From NCBI GenBank assembly GCA_964539385.1, contig CAZIJC010000007.1, positions 1 through 64,000 of the forward strand: a DNA stretch of 64,000 nucleotides. The letters are read 5' to 3'. Position 1 is the stretch's first letter, and each line of letters opens with the position of its first letter. The notes under the pieces are model-generated. The model was not told the origin of the DNA, made no database searches, and saw only the letters and a program-made list of their open reading frames with translations. A program made the translations under genes and the position numbers. This DNA is from JAUVZF01 sp964539385 (GTDB lineage Bacteria > Planctomycetota > Phycisphaerae > FEN-1346). Positions 32,703 through 41,420 of the stretch are shown piece by piece.

Positions 32703-34052
32703 ATGACGCACACCGACTACGAAGCGGCGCTCGGGTACCTGTTCTCGGCCACCGACTACGAGAAGATGCGGCGCGTCCGCTACAACGCCGACACCTTCAG
32801 CCTCGACCGTATGCGCCGGCTGCTCGAGATGCTCGGCTCGCCGCACCGCCGCCTGCGCACCGTGCACGTGGCCGGCACGAAAGGGAAGGGCTCGACGGCG
32901 GCGCTGGTTCATGCGGTGGCGATGGCGTGCGGCCTGACGGCGGGGCTGTACACGTCGCCGCATCTGGTGGACATCCGTGAGCGTATCCGAATCGGGGGCC
33001 GGGACATTGGACGGCACGAACTGGCGGCGCTCGTTGAGGCGGCCCGGCCTCACGTTGACCGCCTCCGGGCCGAGGACGACGCCCCGACGTTCTTCGAGAT
33101 CTTCACGGCGCTGGCGTTCGGGCATTTCGCCCGCGCCGGCGTGGACGTGGCGGTCGTTGAAGTCGGATTGGGCGGGCGGCTCGACGCGACGAACGTCCTG
33201 GCGCCCGATGTGTCGGTCATCACGGCCATCAGCCTGGATCACACGCTGCAACTGGGCGACGCGCTGAGCGCCATCGCAGCCGAGAAGGCGGGGATTGTCA
33301 AGCCGGGCGTTCCGGTGGTCTCGCAGCCGCAGCCGCCCGATGCCATGGCGGTCATTGAAGATGTCTGCCGCGCGGCCGAAGCACCGCTTGTGGTAGTCGG
33401 CCGCGAGGTCACCTACACGTGGTCCCCCGCAGAGGAGGCCGGCCGCCTGGGATGCGAGGTGACCGTTCGCACGTCCGATGCGTTGTACGACCGACTTTTC
33501 GTTCCGCTGATGGGCGAGCACCAGGTGGTCAATGCGGCCGCGGCCGTTGCCGCTGCTGAGCGCTGCGGGCCGCTCGCCGAACGGCTGTCGCCCCGGGTCG
33601 TGCGCGAAGCGCTGCGGCAGGTCCGGTGGCCCGGGCGCATGGAGCACCTGCCGGGCGAGCCCGAGGTGGTCCTCGACGGCGCCCACAACCGGGCGAGTAT
33701 GGAGCAACTCCTCGAGGCGCTCGCGCGGCATTTCCCGGCCAGGCGGACGGTCGTTGTCTTCGGGTCGGCGGCCGACAAGGATGTTGACGGTATGCTCGGC
33801 GTGCTGGCGGAGCGGCTGCCCGACTCGCCGGTCGTCTTCACGCGGACCGACAATCCGCGGGCGGCCGACCCGGCGGACCTGGCCGAACGTTTCCGCGCGT
33901 GCGGCGGGACGGCCGGCGAAGCGGCCGGCGACGTGGCAAGCGCCCTCAACGTGGCCGCCGAGAACGCAACGGCCGACGGCCTCATCGTGGTCTGCGGATC
34001 CCTCTACCTGGTGGGAGAGGTGAAGGAGCACCTGGCAGACGCCGACGGCTGA
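32703..34052 (+). CDS. folC: Folylpolyglutamate synthase / dihydrofolate synthase
   Basis: 449 residues. It adds glutamate to folates (and to dihydropteroate in bifunctional enzymes). HVAGTKGKGSTAAL is the Mur-ligase-type P-loop, followed by GLYTSPHLVDIRERIRI, the FFEIFTALAF segment, EVGLGGRLDATN, and in the C-terminal domain LDGAHNRAS. The start at 32703 begins the conserved N-terminal helix and follows an extended -10 promoter by about 33 nt. It is a single gene between a structured-RNA region and a convergent gene. folP, another folate gene, is at 48.7-49.9 kb. Confidence 0.93.
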   Translation: MTHTDYEAALGYLFSATDYEKMRRVRYNADTFSLDRMRRLLEMLGSPHRRLRTVHVAGTKGKGSTAALVHAVAMACGLTAGLYTSPHLVDIRERIRIGGRDIGRHELAALVEAARPHVDRLRAEDDAPTFFEIFTALAFGHFARAGVDVAVVEVGLGGRLDATNVLAPDVSVITAISLDHTLQLGDALSAIAAEKAGIVKPGVPVVSQPQPPDAMAVIEDVCRAAEAPLVVVGREVTYTWSPAEEAGRLGCEVTVRTSDALYDRLFVPLMGEHQVVNAAAAVAAAERCGPLAERLSPRVVREALRQVRWPGRMEHLPGEPEVVLDGAHNRASMEQLLEALARHFPARRTVVVFGSAADKDVDGMLGVLAERLPDSPVVFTRTDNPRAADPADLAERFRACGGTAGEAAGDVASALNVAAENATADGLIVVCGSLYLVGEVKEHLADADG

Positions 34053-34078
34053 GTGCGCTCGGGCGTGTGGAGGGTATA

Positions 34079-34106
34079 GCGCGGCGGATCTCCCGACCCG
34101 CCGCGC
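34079..34106. repeat. Family A palindrome between convergent genes
   Basis: GCGCGGCGGATC-TCCC-GACCCGCCGCGC, 12-bp stem with one mismatch, in the 91-nt gap between folC and the convergent secreted-protein gene. It is followed by AAAATCAAAAC. The position suits a bidirectional terminator. Confidence 0.7.
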
Positions 34107-34143
34107 AAAATCAAAACTTGTCATCTCGCCGGGCGAGGCGCCC

Positions 34144-35733
34144 TCATTGCGGTTTCACGAGCAGGCGCACGGGCGAACCGGCCTTTGCTTCAAGCGGCAG
34201 GCCGTCGTGCAGTTGCTTGCCGGTGTGGGTGGCGGTCTGGCCGGTCGTCAGGTTGCGGACCGCGTAGCGGCGGTCGAGGGCGACGGTGAACCATTCCGGC
34301 AGCGTGTTCATGCGGGGCCAGTCGCGCTTGAAACCCATGGTCAGGCGATGGCGGGGGACGTCGAAGACGAGTTTTCCGGACCACGCCTTCTCGGCGGTCA
34401 GGACGACGGCGAGACCTTCTTTCGTCTCGGCGGCCCCGAGCGTGAGGCCCATTTGCCACGGGCGCGCGAGCAGCCCCCGCGTGTGCATCAGGGCGTGCAT
34501 GATGACCGTCCGCACGCCGTTGGACTGAAGTTTCATCGTGCCCCACAGTGTGGCGGTCTCGAGCGGCTCGGCGGACCGGGCCACGTTCCGGGCCATCTCG
34601 CCGTCCACCCACGCCAGGCCTTCCGGCACGGGCACGCGGTTCAGGCAATAGATTCCGCCTTCGATGGAATCGGCGAAGCCGTCGATCGAGGAACCCTCCC
34701 ACGGATAGTTCCTGTAGCGTGGCTTGGCCAGGTTGCGGAGCGTCCGGGCGATCCGGTCCCTGTAAACGGCTTTGCCGGCTGCCATGTCGTAGCAGAGGTG
34801 CCCGACGTAGTCGTATCCCCATCCGTCGCTGAGGCGGCCTTCGTGCGGTCCGGGTTCCTTCTGGAGCGTGTTGATCATGATGCCGTCGGCGTTGGTGCCG
34901 CGCGCGAGGATCTCGTCGAGCATCTTTCGCATGTGCGGCAGATACTCGTTGGCCTTCTCGGGATTGAGCTCCGACTCGACGCCGAGCAGCAGGCCCAGGC
35001 CGCCGATGATCTCGCAGCCGTGGTCGCGCAGGCGTGTCGGCACGAAGTTGCCGGGCTTCAGGTAGTAGTCGGCCAGGCGCTCGGCCCAGGTCAGGAACTT
35101 CTTCTCGCCGGTCATCGCATACAGCCGCGCTAGGGCCTGGAGTTGCTCGCCGTTAACCTCCACGTTCGTGGACGGGATCTTGCCGTACGGCGTGTCGCAC
35201 CGCGCGTGTTTCCAGATGTCCTCCTGGATGGCCTTCATGCGGTCGAACCACTCGTCCTTGCCGGTGACTTCGACGATGGCGATGAGGCCGTCCTTGACGT
35301 ACTCCGAGGCGCCGTAGATCATCCGGTCGAGCGACTGCCCCTCCTGTTTGGCCTTCCGCTTGAAATCGTACGGCACGGGGATGCGGTCGAGGTGGTTGCA
35401 CAGTCTCTGCTCGGCGTGCAGAACCTTGCGGACGGGCCCCTCGAGCGCCGCCTGGTCGGTGGCCCACGCGGCCCAGACCAGGAAGGGGTAACAGTCGGCG
35501 GCGGTGTCGCGGTAGTTCCAGTTGCCGTCGGCCCGGTACAGGCCGGTCTCGGCGTCGATCTTCTTGAGTGCCACCTCATGGAGCCAGCGTTGGACCTTGC
35601 TGAGGGAGTATCCGGCGATGCCGGCCGAGGCGGCGGCCTGCTTGAAGGCCGGTGCCTCCTCGGCCGTGGCTGTGGCGGGGACACAAAGCCCAACAGCAAG
35701 GACGACGAGAAGCAAGCGGGCGGTTCGTCTCAT
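34144..35733 (-). CDS. Secreted alpha/alpha-barrel protein, possibly a glycoside hydrolase or polysaccharide lyase
   Basis: 529 residues with a signal peptide (hydrophobic 6-22, cleavage near ATA). AAAAGGAGG before the ATG at 35733 decides the start. Repeated helix-turn segments (NGEQLQALARLYAMTGEKKFLTWAERLADYYL, split across the chain at about 190-230, and others at 250-400) suggest a six-hairpin alpha/alpha toroid as in GH88, GH127 or pectate lyase families. A beta-rich domain ends the protein (about 430-529). I cannot name the family or catalytic residues. Its ATG overlaps the stop of the AMMECR1 gene, so the two are cotranscribed. Confidence 0.65.
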   Translation of the reverse strand: MRRTARLLLVVLAVGLCVPATATAEEAPAFKQAAASAGIAGYSLSKVQRWLHEVALKKIDAETGLYRADGNWNYRDTAADCYPFLVWAAWATDQAALEGPVRKVLHAEQRLCNHLDRIPVPYDFKRKAKQEGQSLDRMIYGASEYVKDGLIAIVEVTGKDEWFDRMKAIQEDIWKHARCDTPYGKIPSTNVEVNGEQLQALARLYAMTGEKKFLTWAERLADYYLKPGNFVPTRLRDHGCEIIGGLGLLLGVESELNPEKANEYLPHMRKMLDEILARGTNADGIMINTLQKEPGPHEGRLSDGWGYDYVGHLCYDMAAGKAVYRDRIARTLRNLAKPRYRNYPWEGSSIDGFADSIEGGIYCLNRVPVPEGLAWVDGEMARNVARSAEPLETATLWGTMKLQSNGVRTVIMHALMHTRGLLARPWQMGLTLGAAETKEGLAVVLTAEKAWSGKLVFDVPRHRLTMGFKRDWPRMNTLPEWFTVALDRRYAVRNLTTGQTATHTGKQLHDGLPLEAKAGSPVRLLVKPQ

Positions 35734-36290
35734 GGTTCCTCCTTTTCGCCGAAGATTTCCGCCTCGAAGCGCGAGACGGCTACCTCGGGCGACTTCCAGG
35801 CGTCGGGCGGCATGCCGGCTTTGCCCACGCAGCAGTGCGACAAAAACTCCTCCTTCGACCATCCCGTCTCGGTAGCGACCTGCGGCAGGAAGCAGCCCGA
35901 GCCGTACGGCCCCTGGACGTAGATGCCGTGGCGGCCGAGTTCGATGTCGCGGAGCGGGTCGTCCACCTTCTCGAGCGGCGAGAGGGCCGAGATCTCGATG
36001 TCGATCCGCGCCAGTTCCCCTGCCGTCACGGGGTCGCCGAGGAACCGCGGATCGCGTGTGGCGGCCGCCGCCATTTCGCGGACCGTTTCATGGAGCGGCC
36101 CGCGGGCAAGAAACGTGCCGATACAGCCGCGAAGACGCTCGCCGTTCTTCATCGTGACGAACGCGCCGCACGGCGCCTCCAGCGCCTCGCTTTCGACCGC
36201 GATCTGCGGCGCGGCCGTGCCCGTCACGGCCGCCTTGATCGTCTCGCGTGCGATGCGCAGCAGCGTTTTCCTGTCGCTATCGGAAAGCAT
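35730..36290 (-). CDS. AMMECR1-domain protein (AmmeMemoRadiSam system protein A type)
   Basis: 186 residues. The AMMECR1 hallmark LRGCIGTF is at about 53-60, with GAFVTMKNGERLRGCIG in front and DIEISALSPLEKV later; the GRHGIYVQGPYGSGCFLPQV segment is also typical. The family is widespread and occurs with Memo and radical SAM proteins in an uncharacterised pathway, but neither partner gene is in this window. It is flanked by the DedA-like gene (10 nt upstream) and the secreted barrel protein gene (4-nt overlap). No export signal, so cytoplasmic. Reaction unknown. Confidence 0.88.
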   Translation of the reverse strand: MLSDSDRKTLLRIARETIKAAVTGTAAPQIAVESEALEAPCGAFVTMKNGERLRGCIGTFLARGPLHETVREMAAAATRDPRFLGDPVTAGELARIDIEISALSPLEKVDDPLRDIELGRHGIYVQGPYGSGCFLPQVATETGWSKEEFLSHCCVGKAGMPPDAWKSPEVAVSRFEAEIFGEKEEP

Positions 36291-36300
36291 AGCCGGCCCC

Positions 36301-37008
36301 CTAGCCCCTCAGAACCTTCACAAGCACCACGACGCCGATTACCAACAACATGACCAGCACGGTGGCCAGGTTGAAGTACCTGTCGATGAACCGCTTGGCG
36401 GCAGGCCCGAAGACGTAAACGATCGCCGCCACCGCGAAGAATCGCATCGAGCGGAAGATGACCGACGCCGCCAGGAACTGCCAGACGGCGATCTCGGCAA
36501 ACCCCGCCACCCACGAAAATACCATGTACGGAACCGGCGTCAGCGCCGCCACCGCCACCGCCCAGAAGCCATACTCACCGAAGACCGCGAGAGCCTTGGC
36601 CGCCTCCTCGCCGAGGCCGACGAACTCCATGGCCCCCGTAACGCGGGCCTGCCCGATGGCCAGGCCCAGCAGCATGGCGGTCGTTCCGCCGAGGATGCTG
36701 AAGAGCGTGCAGATCGTCGCCCACCGGAAACTGGATCGCGGCCGCCCCAGGCACAGCGCCCCGAGCAGGAGGTCGGCCGGGACGGGGAAGAAGATGGCCT
36801 CCGAGAAGGCAAGCGCCGCCATTGCCTTGGCGGCGTGTCGGGTTTCGGCCCAGCCGAGCACCCACTCGTACAACCGTCGGACGGGCCCGAGCAGCCGCGC
36901 CGCAGCGTGGGCCTGTATCTCCTCCTCGATGATCTTGTCGGTGACGCCGGTCGTCGCGTTCGCCTTCTGATCGTCTGACAAGTGGATTTTACCCTTCTTG
37001 CGCAACAC
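36301..37008 (-). CDS. DedA/VTT-domain membrane protein, YqaA type
   Basis: 235 residues from GTG. A basic, soluble N-terminus (1-40) leads into YEWVLGWAETRHAAKAMAAL and SEAIFFPVPADLLLGALCL, the YqaA/DedA signature with a re-entrant helix and conserved Glu and Pro. Further helices include GTTAMLLGLAIG, AVAVAALTPVPYMVFSWVAG and a last one at about 212-232. DedA-family proteins act in membrane homeostasis and some flip undecaprenyl phosphate. A good promoter lies upstream, so it leads an operon with the AMMECR1 and barrel protein genes. Confidence 0.85.
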   Translation of the reverse strand: MLRKKGKIHLSDDQKANATTGVTDKIIEEEIQAHAAARLLGPVRRLYEWVLGWAETRHAAKAMAALAFSEAIFFPVPADLLLGALCLGRPRSSFRWATICTLFSILGGTTAMLLGLAIGQARVTGAMEFVGLGEEAAKALAVFGEYGFWAVAVAALTPVPYMVFSWVAGFAEIAVWQFLAASVIFRSMRFFAVAAIVYVFGPAAKRFIDRYFNLATVLVMLLVIGVVVLVKVLRG

Positions 37009-37061
37009 CGACCGCTCGCGGCCGTCTTGTCGGGTCGCATCTCCGTTTCGCTGCGGGAAGG

Positions 37062-37090
37062 AGTCTAAGCGGGGGAATGCAAAGCGGCAA
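37062..37090 (-). promoter_or_regulatory. Promoter of the DedA-like gene operon
   Basis: On the minus strand TTGCCG (37085-37090), 17 nt, TAGACT (37062-37067), about 54 nt before the GTG start. It is back to back with the ispE promoter. Confidence 0.5.
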
Positions 37091-37108
37091 GGTAAAATGC
37101 ACTACGCA

Positions 37109-37138
37109 TTGACTTGGCCGACTCGCCGTGCCTATCAT
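37109..37138 (+). promoter_or_regulatory. Promoter of ispE-spoVG
   Basis: TTGACT (37109-37114), 18 nt, TATCAT (37133-37138). The predicted transcript begins near 37145, which rules out the GTG at 37128 as the ispE start. Confidence 0.55.
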
Positions 37139-37217
37139 AGACGTGGAGGGGATGACTGCCGCAGTCGGCATACCGCACCAGCGGATTTCGGCTTCCGGGA
37201 GCGACAAGGGCGGTCGG

Positions 37218-38123
37218 ATGCTCGGCGTCACATCATCGGGTCAGGGCCTGACGGTCGAGGCGCCCGCCAAGGTCAACCTGACACTTCGCGTGCTCGGCGT
37301 GCGGGACGACGGCTACCACGATCTGGAGAGCGTTGTGGCGGCGGTTGCCCTGTTCGACACACTGGTCTTCGAGCCGGCAGACGGTCTTGACTTGGTGTGC
37401 CGGGGGTTCGAGGTCCCCGGAGGCGAGGACAACCTGGTGATGACGGCCGCGCGGGTCCTTGCCGACGAATGCCGCCCGGGGCAGGGGGCCCGGATACGTT
37501 TGGAGAAGCGCATCCCTCCCGGGCGGGGTTTCGGCGGCGGCTCGAGCGACGCTGCCGCCGCGCTCGTCGGCCTGAATGCGCTGTGGGACTGCGGCCTGGA
37601 GCGGCAGGAGTTGGCTCGTCTCGGCGCCGGCGTCGGCAGCGACGTGCCGCTGTTTCTGGCGTCGCCGCTGGCCGTCATGCGCGGCCGGGGCGAGCGCCTG
37701 GAACGGGTCTCGGCCGGCTCGGCCTGGTGGCTCGTCCTGGCGTGGCCCGACTACGAGATGCCGACGGCCGAGGTGTACGCGGCCTACGACAGGCTGGGCG
37801 CCTCGCTGGACGGCAGAGCGGCAGCGACCGGCATCTTGCCCCGCCTGGCGGGGCCGGCGCGGGGGGCTCGGCCGTTTCTGGTGAATGATTTGGAGGCAGC
37901 GGCCGATAGTATTAGGCGGGGTCGGTTCGACGTGCGTGGATGTCTGGAACGTGCCGGAGCGACCGCCATCGGGATGACGGGAAGCGGATCGGCCTATTTC
38001 GCGGTTGCCGATACGGAGGTTGAGGCATGCCGCCTGGCCGAGGCCGCTCGCGCCGCGGGCGCGAAAACTCATGTTACAACACTACTGGCGGACGGGAAGC
38101 AGCAGCAGGAGAGACCGACATGA
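37218..38123 (+). CDS. ispE: 4-(cytidine 5'-diphospho)-2-C-methyl-D-erythritol kinase
   Basis: 301 residues from ATG 37218. It phosphorylates CDP-methylerythritol in the non-mevalonate isoprenoid pathway. The GHMP-kinase pattern is clear: APAKVNLTLRVLGVRDDGYHDLES, the ATP loop IPPGRGFGGGSSDAAAAL, and GMTGSGSAYFAV near the end. ATG 37152 (in frame, 22 residues longer) is a second possibility; the promoter excludes any earlier start. The stop overlaps the spoVG ATG (ATGA). ispE beside spoVG is an arrangement also known from Firmicutes. uppS, which uses the isoprenoid product, is encoded at 61 kb. Confidence 0.92.
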   Translation: MLGVTSSGQGLTVEAPAKVNLTLRVLGVRDDGYHDLESVVAAVALFDTLVFEPADGLDLVCRGFEVPGGEDNLVMTAARVLADECRPGQGARIRLEKRIPPGRGFGGGSSDAAAALVGLNALWDCGLERQELARLGAGVGSDVPLFLASPLAVMRGRGERLERVSAGSAWWLVLAWPDYEMPTAEVYAAYDRLGASLDGRAAATGILPRLAGPARGARPFLVNDLEAAADSIRRGRFDVRGCLERAGATAIGMTGSGSAYFAVADTEVEACRLAEAARAAGAKTHVTTLLADGKQQQERPT

Positions 38124-38794
38124 AAGTCACGAATGTCAGCGTCAAGTTGTCGCCGCAGAGCGGCGACCGGTTAAAGGCCTTCTGCACGATGACGTTGGAC
38201 GGCGAGTTCGTCGTGCGCGACCTGAAGATCATTGATGGGACGAACGGCCTGTTCGTCGCGATGCCATCCAGAAAACTGACGGACCACTGCCCAAAGTGCG
38301 GCGGAAAGAATCACCTGCGGGCCAAGTTCTGCAACGATTGTGGAGGCCGGCTCCCGGAGAACCGCATGTCGGACGAGGACGTGCAGGGCAAACTCCACGC
38401 CGACATCGCGCATCCGATCAACTCCGACTGCCGCGCGCGGCTGCAGGACGTGATTCTCGAGGCCTATCGCGAGGAGATGGCCCGGGCGGGACGCGGCGAG
38501 ACGGAGACCGCCCCCGTCGGCGCCGACGTGCCCGAGGCGCCCGCGCCCGAACCGGCGACCGCTGAACCGCCGGCGGACATCAAGCCGGACGTGGCGGAAG
38601 CGCCGCCTCCCGAGCCGCCCGCCGAGGCCGACGCGGCGGAGGCACCGCCTCCCGAACCGCCCGCCGAGGCCGACGCGGCGGAGGCGCCGTCTCCCGAGCC
38701 GCCCGCCGAGGCGCCTGTTGAAGAAGTTCCCGACACCGAGGAAAAGCCCGAAGGCGAAGACAGGGGCCACATCTTCGGAGAGGGCGTCCTGTAA
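38120..38794 (+). CDS. spoVG: SpoVG family regulator with a zinc-ribbon insert and a repeat-rich tail
   Basis: 224 residues. MKVTNVSVKL and FVAMPSRK at the front and ADIAHPINSDCRARLQD later are SpoVG hallmarks; SpoVG is a small nucleic-acid-binding regulator. Between the two blocks, where other SpoVG proteins have a few residues, about 40 residues are inserted with four cysteines (57, 60, 71, 74) spaced as CPKC and CNDC, a zinc ribbon. The C-terminal 95 residues are Pro/Ala/Glu-rich and contain a 14-residue repeat (EAPPPEPPAEADAA, about 2.8 copies). AGGAGAGA precedes the ATG, which overlaps the ispE stop. Confidence 0.88.
   Translation: MKVTNVSVKLSPQSGDRLKAFCTMTLDGEFVVRDLKIIDGTNGLFVAMPSRKLTDHCPKCGGKNHLRAKFCNDCGGRLPENRMSDEDVQGKLHADIAHPINSDCRARLQDVILEAYREEMARAGRGETETAPVGADVPEAPAPEPATAEPPADIKPDVAEAPPPEPPAEADAAEAPPPEPPAEADAAEAPSPEPPAEAPVEEVPDTEEKPEGEDRGHIFGEGVL
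38597..38713 (+). repeat. 42-bp tandem coding repeat in the spoVG-like gene
   Basis: Units at 38597-38638, 38639-38680 and a partial unit 38681-38713 encode EAPPPEPPAEADAA with one Pro-to-Ser change. The copies differ mainly at third codon positions. Copy number may vary between strains by slippage. Confidence 0.8.
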
Positions 38795-38815
38795 CCGCGC
38801 GGCCGCCAATTCCGC

Positions 38816-38844
38816 TGGACTTGTCGCGGTTTGCAGTGTACAGT
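38816..38844 (+). promoter_or_regulatory. Possible promoter of the ilv cluster
   Basis: TGGACT (38816-38821), 17 nt, TACAGT (38839-38844), four of six matches in each box. The leader would be about 190 nt, long enough for attenuation; a hairpin CGGGGC-AAG-GCCCCG lies at 38960-38974. Confidence 0.3.
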
Positions 38845-39038
38845 AGTGGTGTTGTTCCTGCCCGGACGTTCGGTTTGACGGGCGGCTGAGATGGACGGCG
38901 ACCGGCTGCGGAGGCCGGCGCCGGGACGCGGAGCCACGCCGGCTTCGCGCCCGATGAGGCGGGGCAAGGCCCCGTCTTGTGATGGAACTCGGGCGGTGCG
39001 CCTCACCGGCCATCGTCCACGGATGAAGGAGCCGTCCC

Positions 39039-40712
39039 ATGCCTGATCGCAACGGTGCGCATATCCTCCTGGAAGCCCTGAAGGCCGAAGGTGTTGACAC
39101 GGTTTTCGGCGTACCCGGCGGGGCGGTCATTCCCCTTCTCGACGCCTTCTACGATGACACGGACCTGCGGTTCATCCTCATGCGGCACGAGCAGGGCGCC
39201 GGGCATGCGGCCGACGGGTACGCCCGGGCCAGCGGCAAGGTCGGCGTCTGCCTTGCCACCTCCGGTCCCGGGGCCACGAACCTCGTGACGGCACTGGCCA
39301 CCGCGAATTTCGATTCGGTGCCGATGGTGGCCATCACGGGCCAGGTCAAGACGCACCTGATCGGCAACGACGCGTTTCAGGAGGCCGACATCACGGGCAT
39401 CGTTCGCCCCTGCACCAAGCACACGTACCTTGTGAGGGACGTGACCCGGCTGGGCGAGTGTTTGCGAGCGGCGTTTCACATTGCCCGCACCGGCCGGCCG
39501 GGGCCGGTCCTCGTGGACATCCCCGTGGACGTGGCCGTTGCGAAGACCGGTGCGCCGCTTCCGGATAGCGTGGACATTCCCGGCTACAAGCCCGTCTACA
39601 AAGGCAACCGGCGCCAGATCAAACGGGCTGCTCAGGCGATCAACGCGGCCGAGAAACCGCTTCTGTACGTGGGCGGCGGCGTCGTCATCTCGGAGGCGTC
39701 GGACCTGCTGCACGAGATGGCCGTCAAGGGCAACATCCCCGTCACGACCACGCTCATGGCCCTGGGGGCGTTCCCGGAGGACCATCCCCTCTCGCTCAAG
39801 ATGCTCGGCATGCACGGGACGGCGTACGCCAACTACGCGGTCCAGGAGGCCGACCTGCTGATAGCCGTGGGGGCGCGCTTCGACGATCGGATCACCGGCG
39901 ACGTGTCGAAGTTCGCCACGAACGCCACAATCCTGCACATCGACATCGACCCGACGTCGATCTCGAAGAACATCCGTGTGGACATCCCGGTCGTCGGCGA
40001 CGCCTCCGACATCCTGGCGGGGCTGCTGTCGCTCATGGAGCATCGCGACCGCAAGGCGTGGCTCGAACAGATTCAGGCGTGGAAGACCGAGTACCCCCTC
40101 GCCTACAAGGGCGACGGTCTGAAGCCCCAGTACGTGGTCGAGCAGATATGCGAGGCATCCGGGGGCGAGGCCATCGTCTGCACCGAGGTCGGCCAGAACC
40201 AGATGTGGGCGGCCCAGTGGTACACGCACACGCGGCCGCGGCACTTCATCTCCTCCGGCGGACTCGGAACCATGGGATACGGCTTCCCGGCCGCCATCGG
40301 CGCGCAGGTTGGCCGGCCCGACGCCATCGTCGTCGACGTGGCCGGCGACGGGTCGATCCAGATGAACATCCAGGAACTCGCCCCGGCGGTCCACGAGAAG
40401 ATCCCCGTCAAGGTCTGTATCCTCAACAACGGGTACCTGGGCATGGTGCGCCAGTGGCAGGAACTGTTCTACGACCGGCGCTACGCCGCAACGCAACTGC
40501 TGGGGAACCCCGACTTCGTCGCCGTGGCCGAGGCGTACGGGGCCAACGGCGTGCGGGTGACCAGGCCCGAGGAGGTCCGCCCGGCGCTGGACAGAGCCTT
40601 CGCTGACCGCGAGGTCTGGGTCCTCGATTTCGCCATCGAGCCCGAAGAGAACGTCTTCCCGATGGTCCCCGCCGGCGAAGCCATCGACCGGATGATCGGC
40701 GGCATGGCGTAA
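39039..40712 (+). CDS. ilvB: Acetolactate synthase, large (catalytic) subunit
   Basis: 557 residues. It makes 2-acetolactate or 2-aceto-2-hydroxybutyrate, the first common step of valine, leucine and isoleucine synthesis, with thiamine diphosphate and FAD. VFGVPGGAVIPLLDA, the ThDP-activating Glu in RHEQGAGHAADGYAR, ATSGPGATNLVT, the central FAD domain (about 190-330), and the ThDP motif from GDGSIQMNIQEL through LNNGYLGMVRQWQ are all present. AAGGAG precedes the ATG. The small subunit and ketol-acid reductoisomerase follow, so three pathway enzymes are encoded in order. Confidence 0.94.
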   Translation: MPDRNGAHILLEALKAEGVDTVFGVPGGAVIPLLDAFYDDTDLRFILMRHEQGAGHAADGYARASGKVGVCLATSGPGATNLVTALATANFDSVPMVAITGQVKTHLIGNDAFQEADITGIVRPCTKHTYLVRDVTRLGECLRAAFHIARTGRPGPVLVDIPVDVAVAKTGAPLPDSVDIPGYKPVYKGNRRQIKRAAQAINAAEKPLLYVGGGVVISEASDLLHEMAVKGNIPVTTTLMALGAFPEDHPLSLKMLGMHGTAYANYAVQEADLLIAVGARFDDRITGDVSKFATNATILHIDIDPTSISKNIRVDIPVVGDASDILAGLLSLMEHRDRKAWLEQIQAWKTEYPLAYKGDGLKPQYVVEQICEASGGEAIVCTEVGQNQMWAAQWYTHTRPRHFISSGGLGTMGYGFPAAIGAQVGRPDAIVVDVAGDGSIQMNIQELAPAVHEKIPVKVCILNNGYLGMVRQWQELFYDRRYAATQLLGNPDFVAVAEAYGANGVRVTRPEEVRPALDRAFADREVWVLDFAIEPEENVFPMVPAGEAIDRMIGGMA

Positions 40713-40813
40713 GAATTGCGGATTTCGGATTGGCGCGGGGGTGCCTTTCCGCTTGCCGCCGGCGAGCGGCAGGGATAGAATCGCGGATTGCCGGACAGGC
40801 GGAGGTTGTTAAT

Positions 40814-41290
40814 ATGCGTCACGTCATTAGTGCTATCGTGGAGAACAAGCCGGGCGTCCTGGCCCACATTGCGGGGCTGTTTGCGGGGCGGGGATTCAAT
40901 ATCGACAGCCTCGCCGTCGGCGAGACCGAAGACCCCGCGCGCAGCCGCATGACGGTCGTGGCGCGCGGCGACGATGCGGTTCTGGAACAGATCCGCAAGC
41001 AACTCGGCAAGATCATCGACGTCATCAAGGTGGTGGATTTCTCCGGCGCCGACACCGTCGAGCGCGACCTGATGCTCATCAAAGTGGCCGCCAGCCCAGA
41101 CCGCCGCGGCGAGGTCTTCGAGATCGCCGAGGTCTTCCGAGGCAAGGTCGTCGATATCGGGCCGAAACATCTGACGCTCGAGGTCTCGGGCCCCGAGAAG
41201 AAGATCGAGGCCTTCATCGACCTGGTGAAGCCTTACGGGGTCAAGGAACTCGTCCGGACCGGCCGCATCGCCCTGGCCCGCGGAGGGTAG
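40814..41290 (+). CDS. ilvN: Acetolactate synthase, small (regulatory) subunit
   Basis: 158 residues. MRHVISAIVENKPGVLAHIAGLFAGRGFNIDSLAVG is the N-terminal ACT domain (given here in part), which binds valine for feedback inhibition; the C-terminal half (from about 80) is the usual second ALS domain, with HLTLEVSGPEKKIEAFIDL. GGAGG (40801-40805) lies 8 nt before the ATG. The gap to ilvB is 101 nt. The subunit is of normal length, so valine regulation of the pathway is expected; it is also named ilvH in many genomes. Confidence 0.93.
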   Translation: MRHVISAIVENKPGVLAHIAGLFAGRGFNIDSLAVGETEDPARSRMTVVARGDDAVLEQIRKQLGKIIDVIKVVDFSGADTVERDLMLIKVAASPDRRGEVFEIAEVFRGKVVDIGPKHLTLEVSGPEKKIEAFIDLVKPYGVKELVRTGRIALARGG

Positions 41291-41324
41291 AGGCGTCGGC
41301 CGAGCCCGCCGCGGGAGCACGTAG

Positions 41325-41384
41325 GCCGGGGCGTGCCCCGGCGCATCGTGCATGTTGCCGGGGCGTGCCCCGTACGGGCCGCGC
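41325..41384. repeat. Family C and family B palindromes between ilvN and ilvC
   Basis: GCCGGGGC-GT-GCCCCGGC (41325-41342) is the second family C copy, preceded by ACGTAG as at 3974. A family B-type palindrome with the core CCCGTACGGG follows (41363-41384). They may reduce or process transcription between ilvN and ilvC. Confidence 0.6.
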
Positions 41385-41420
41385 TGAGCCTCTGCAAGGA
41401 CGCCACGCAAGGAGACAGTC

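Noticed and set aside
35730..36290. A complete AmmeMemoRadiSam cluster
   Set aside because: Only the AMMECR1 protein is present; no Memo or radical SAM gene is within the window.
37128..37217. GTG at 37128 as the ispE start
   Set aside because: The -10 box of a good promoter (37133-37138) lies downstream of it, so that codon would not be in the mRNA.
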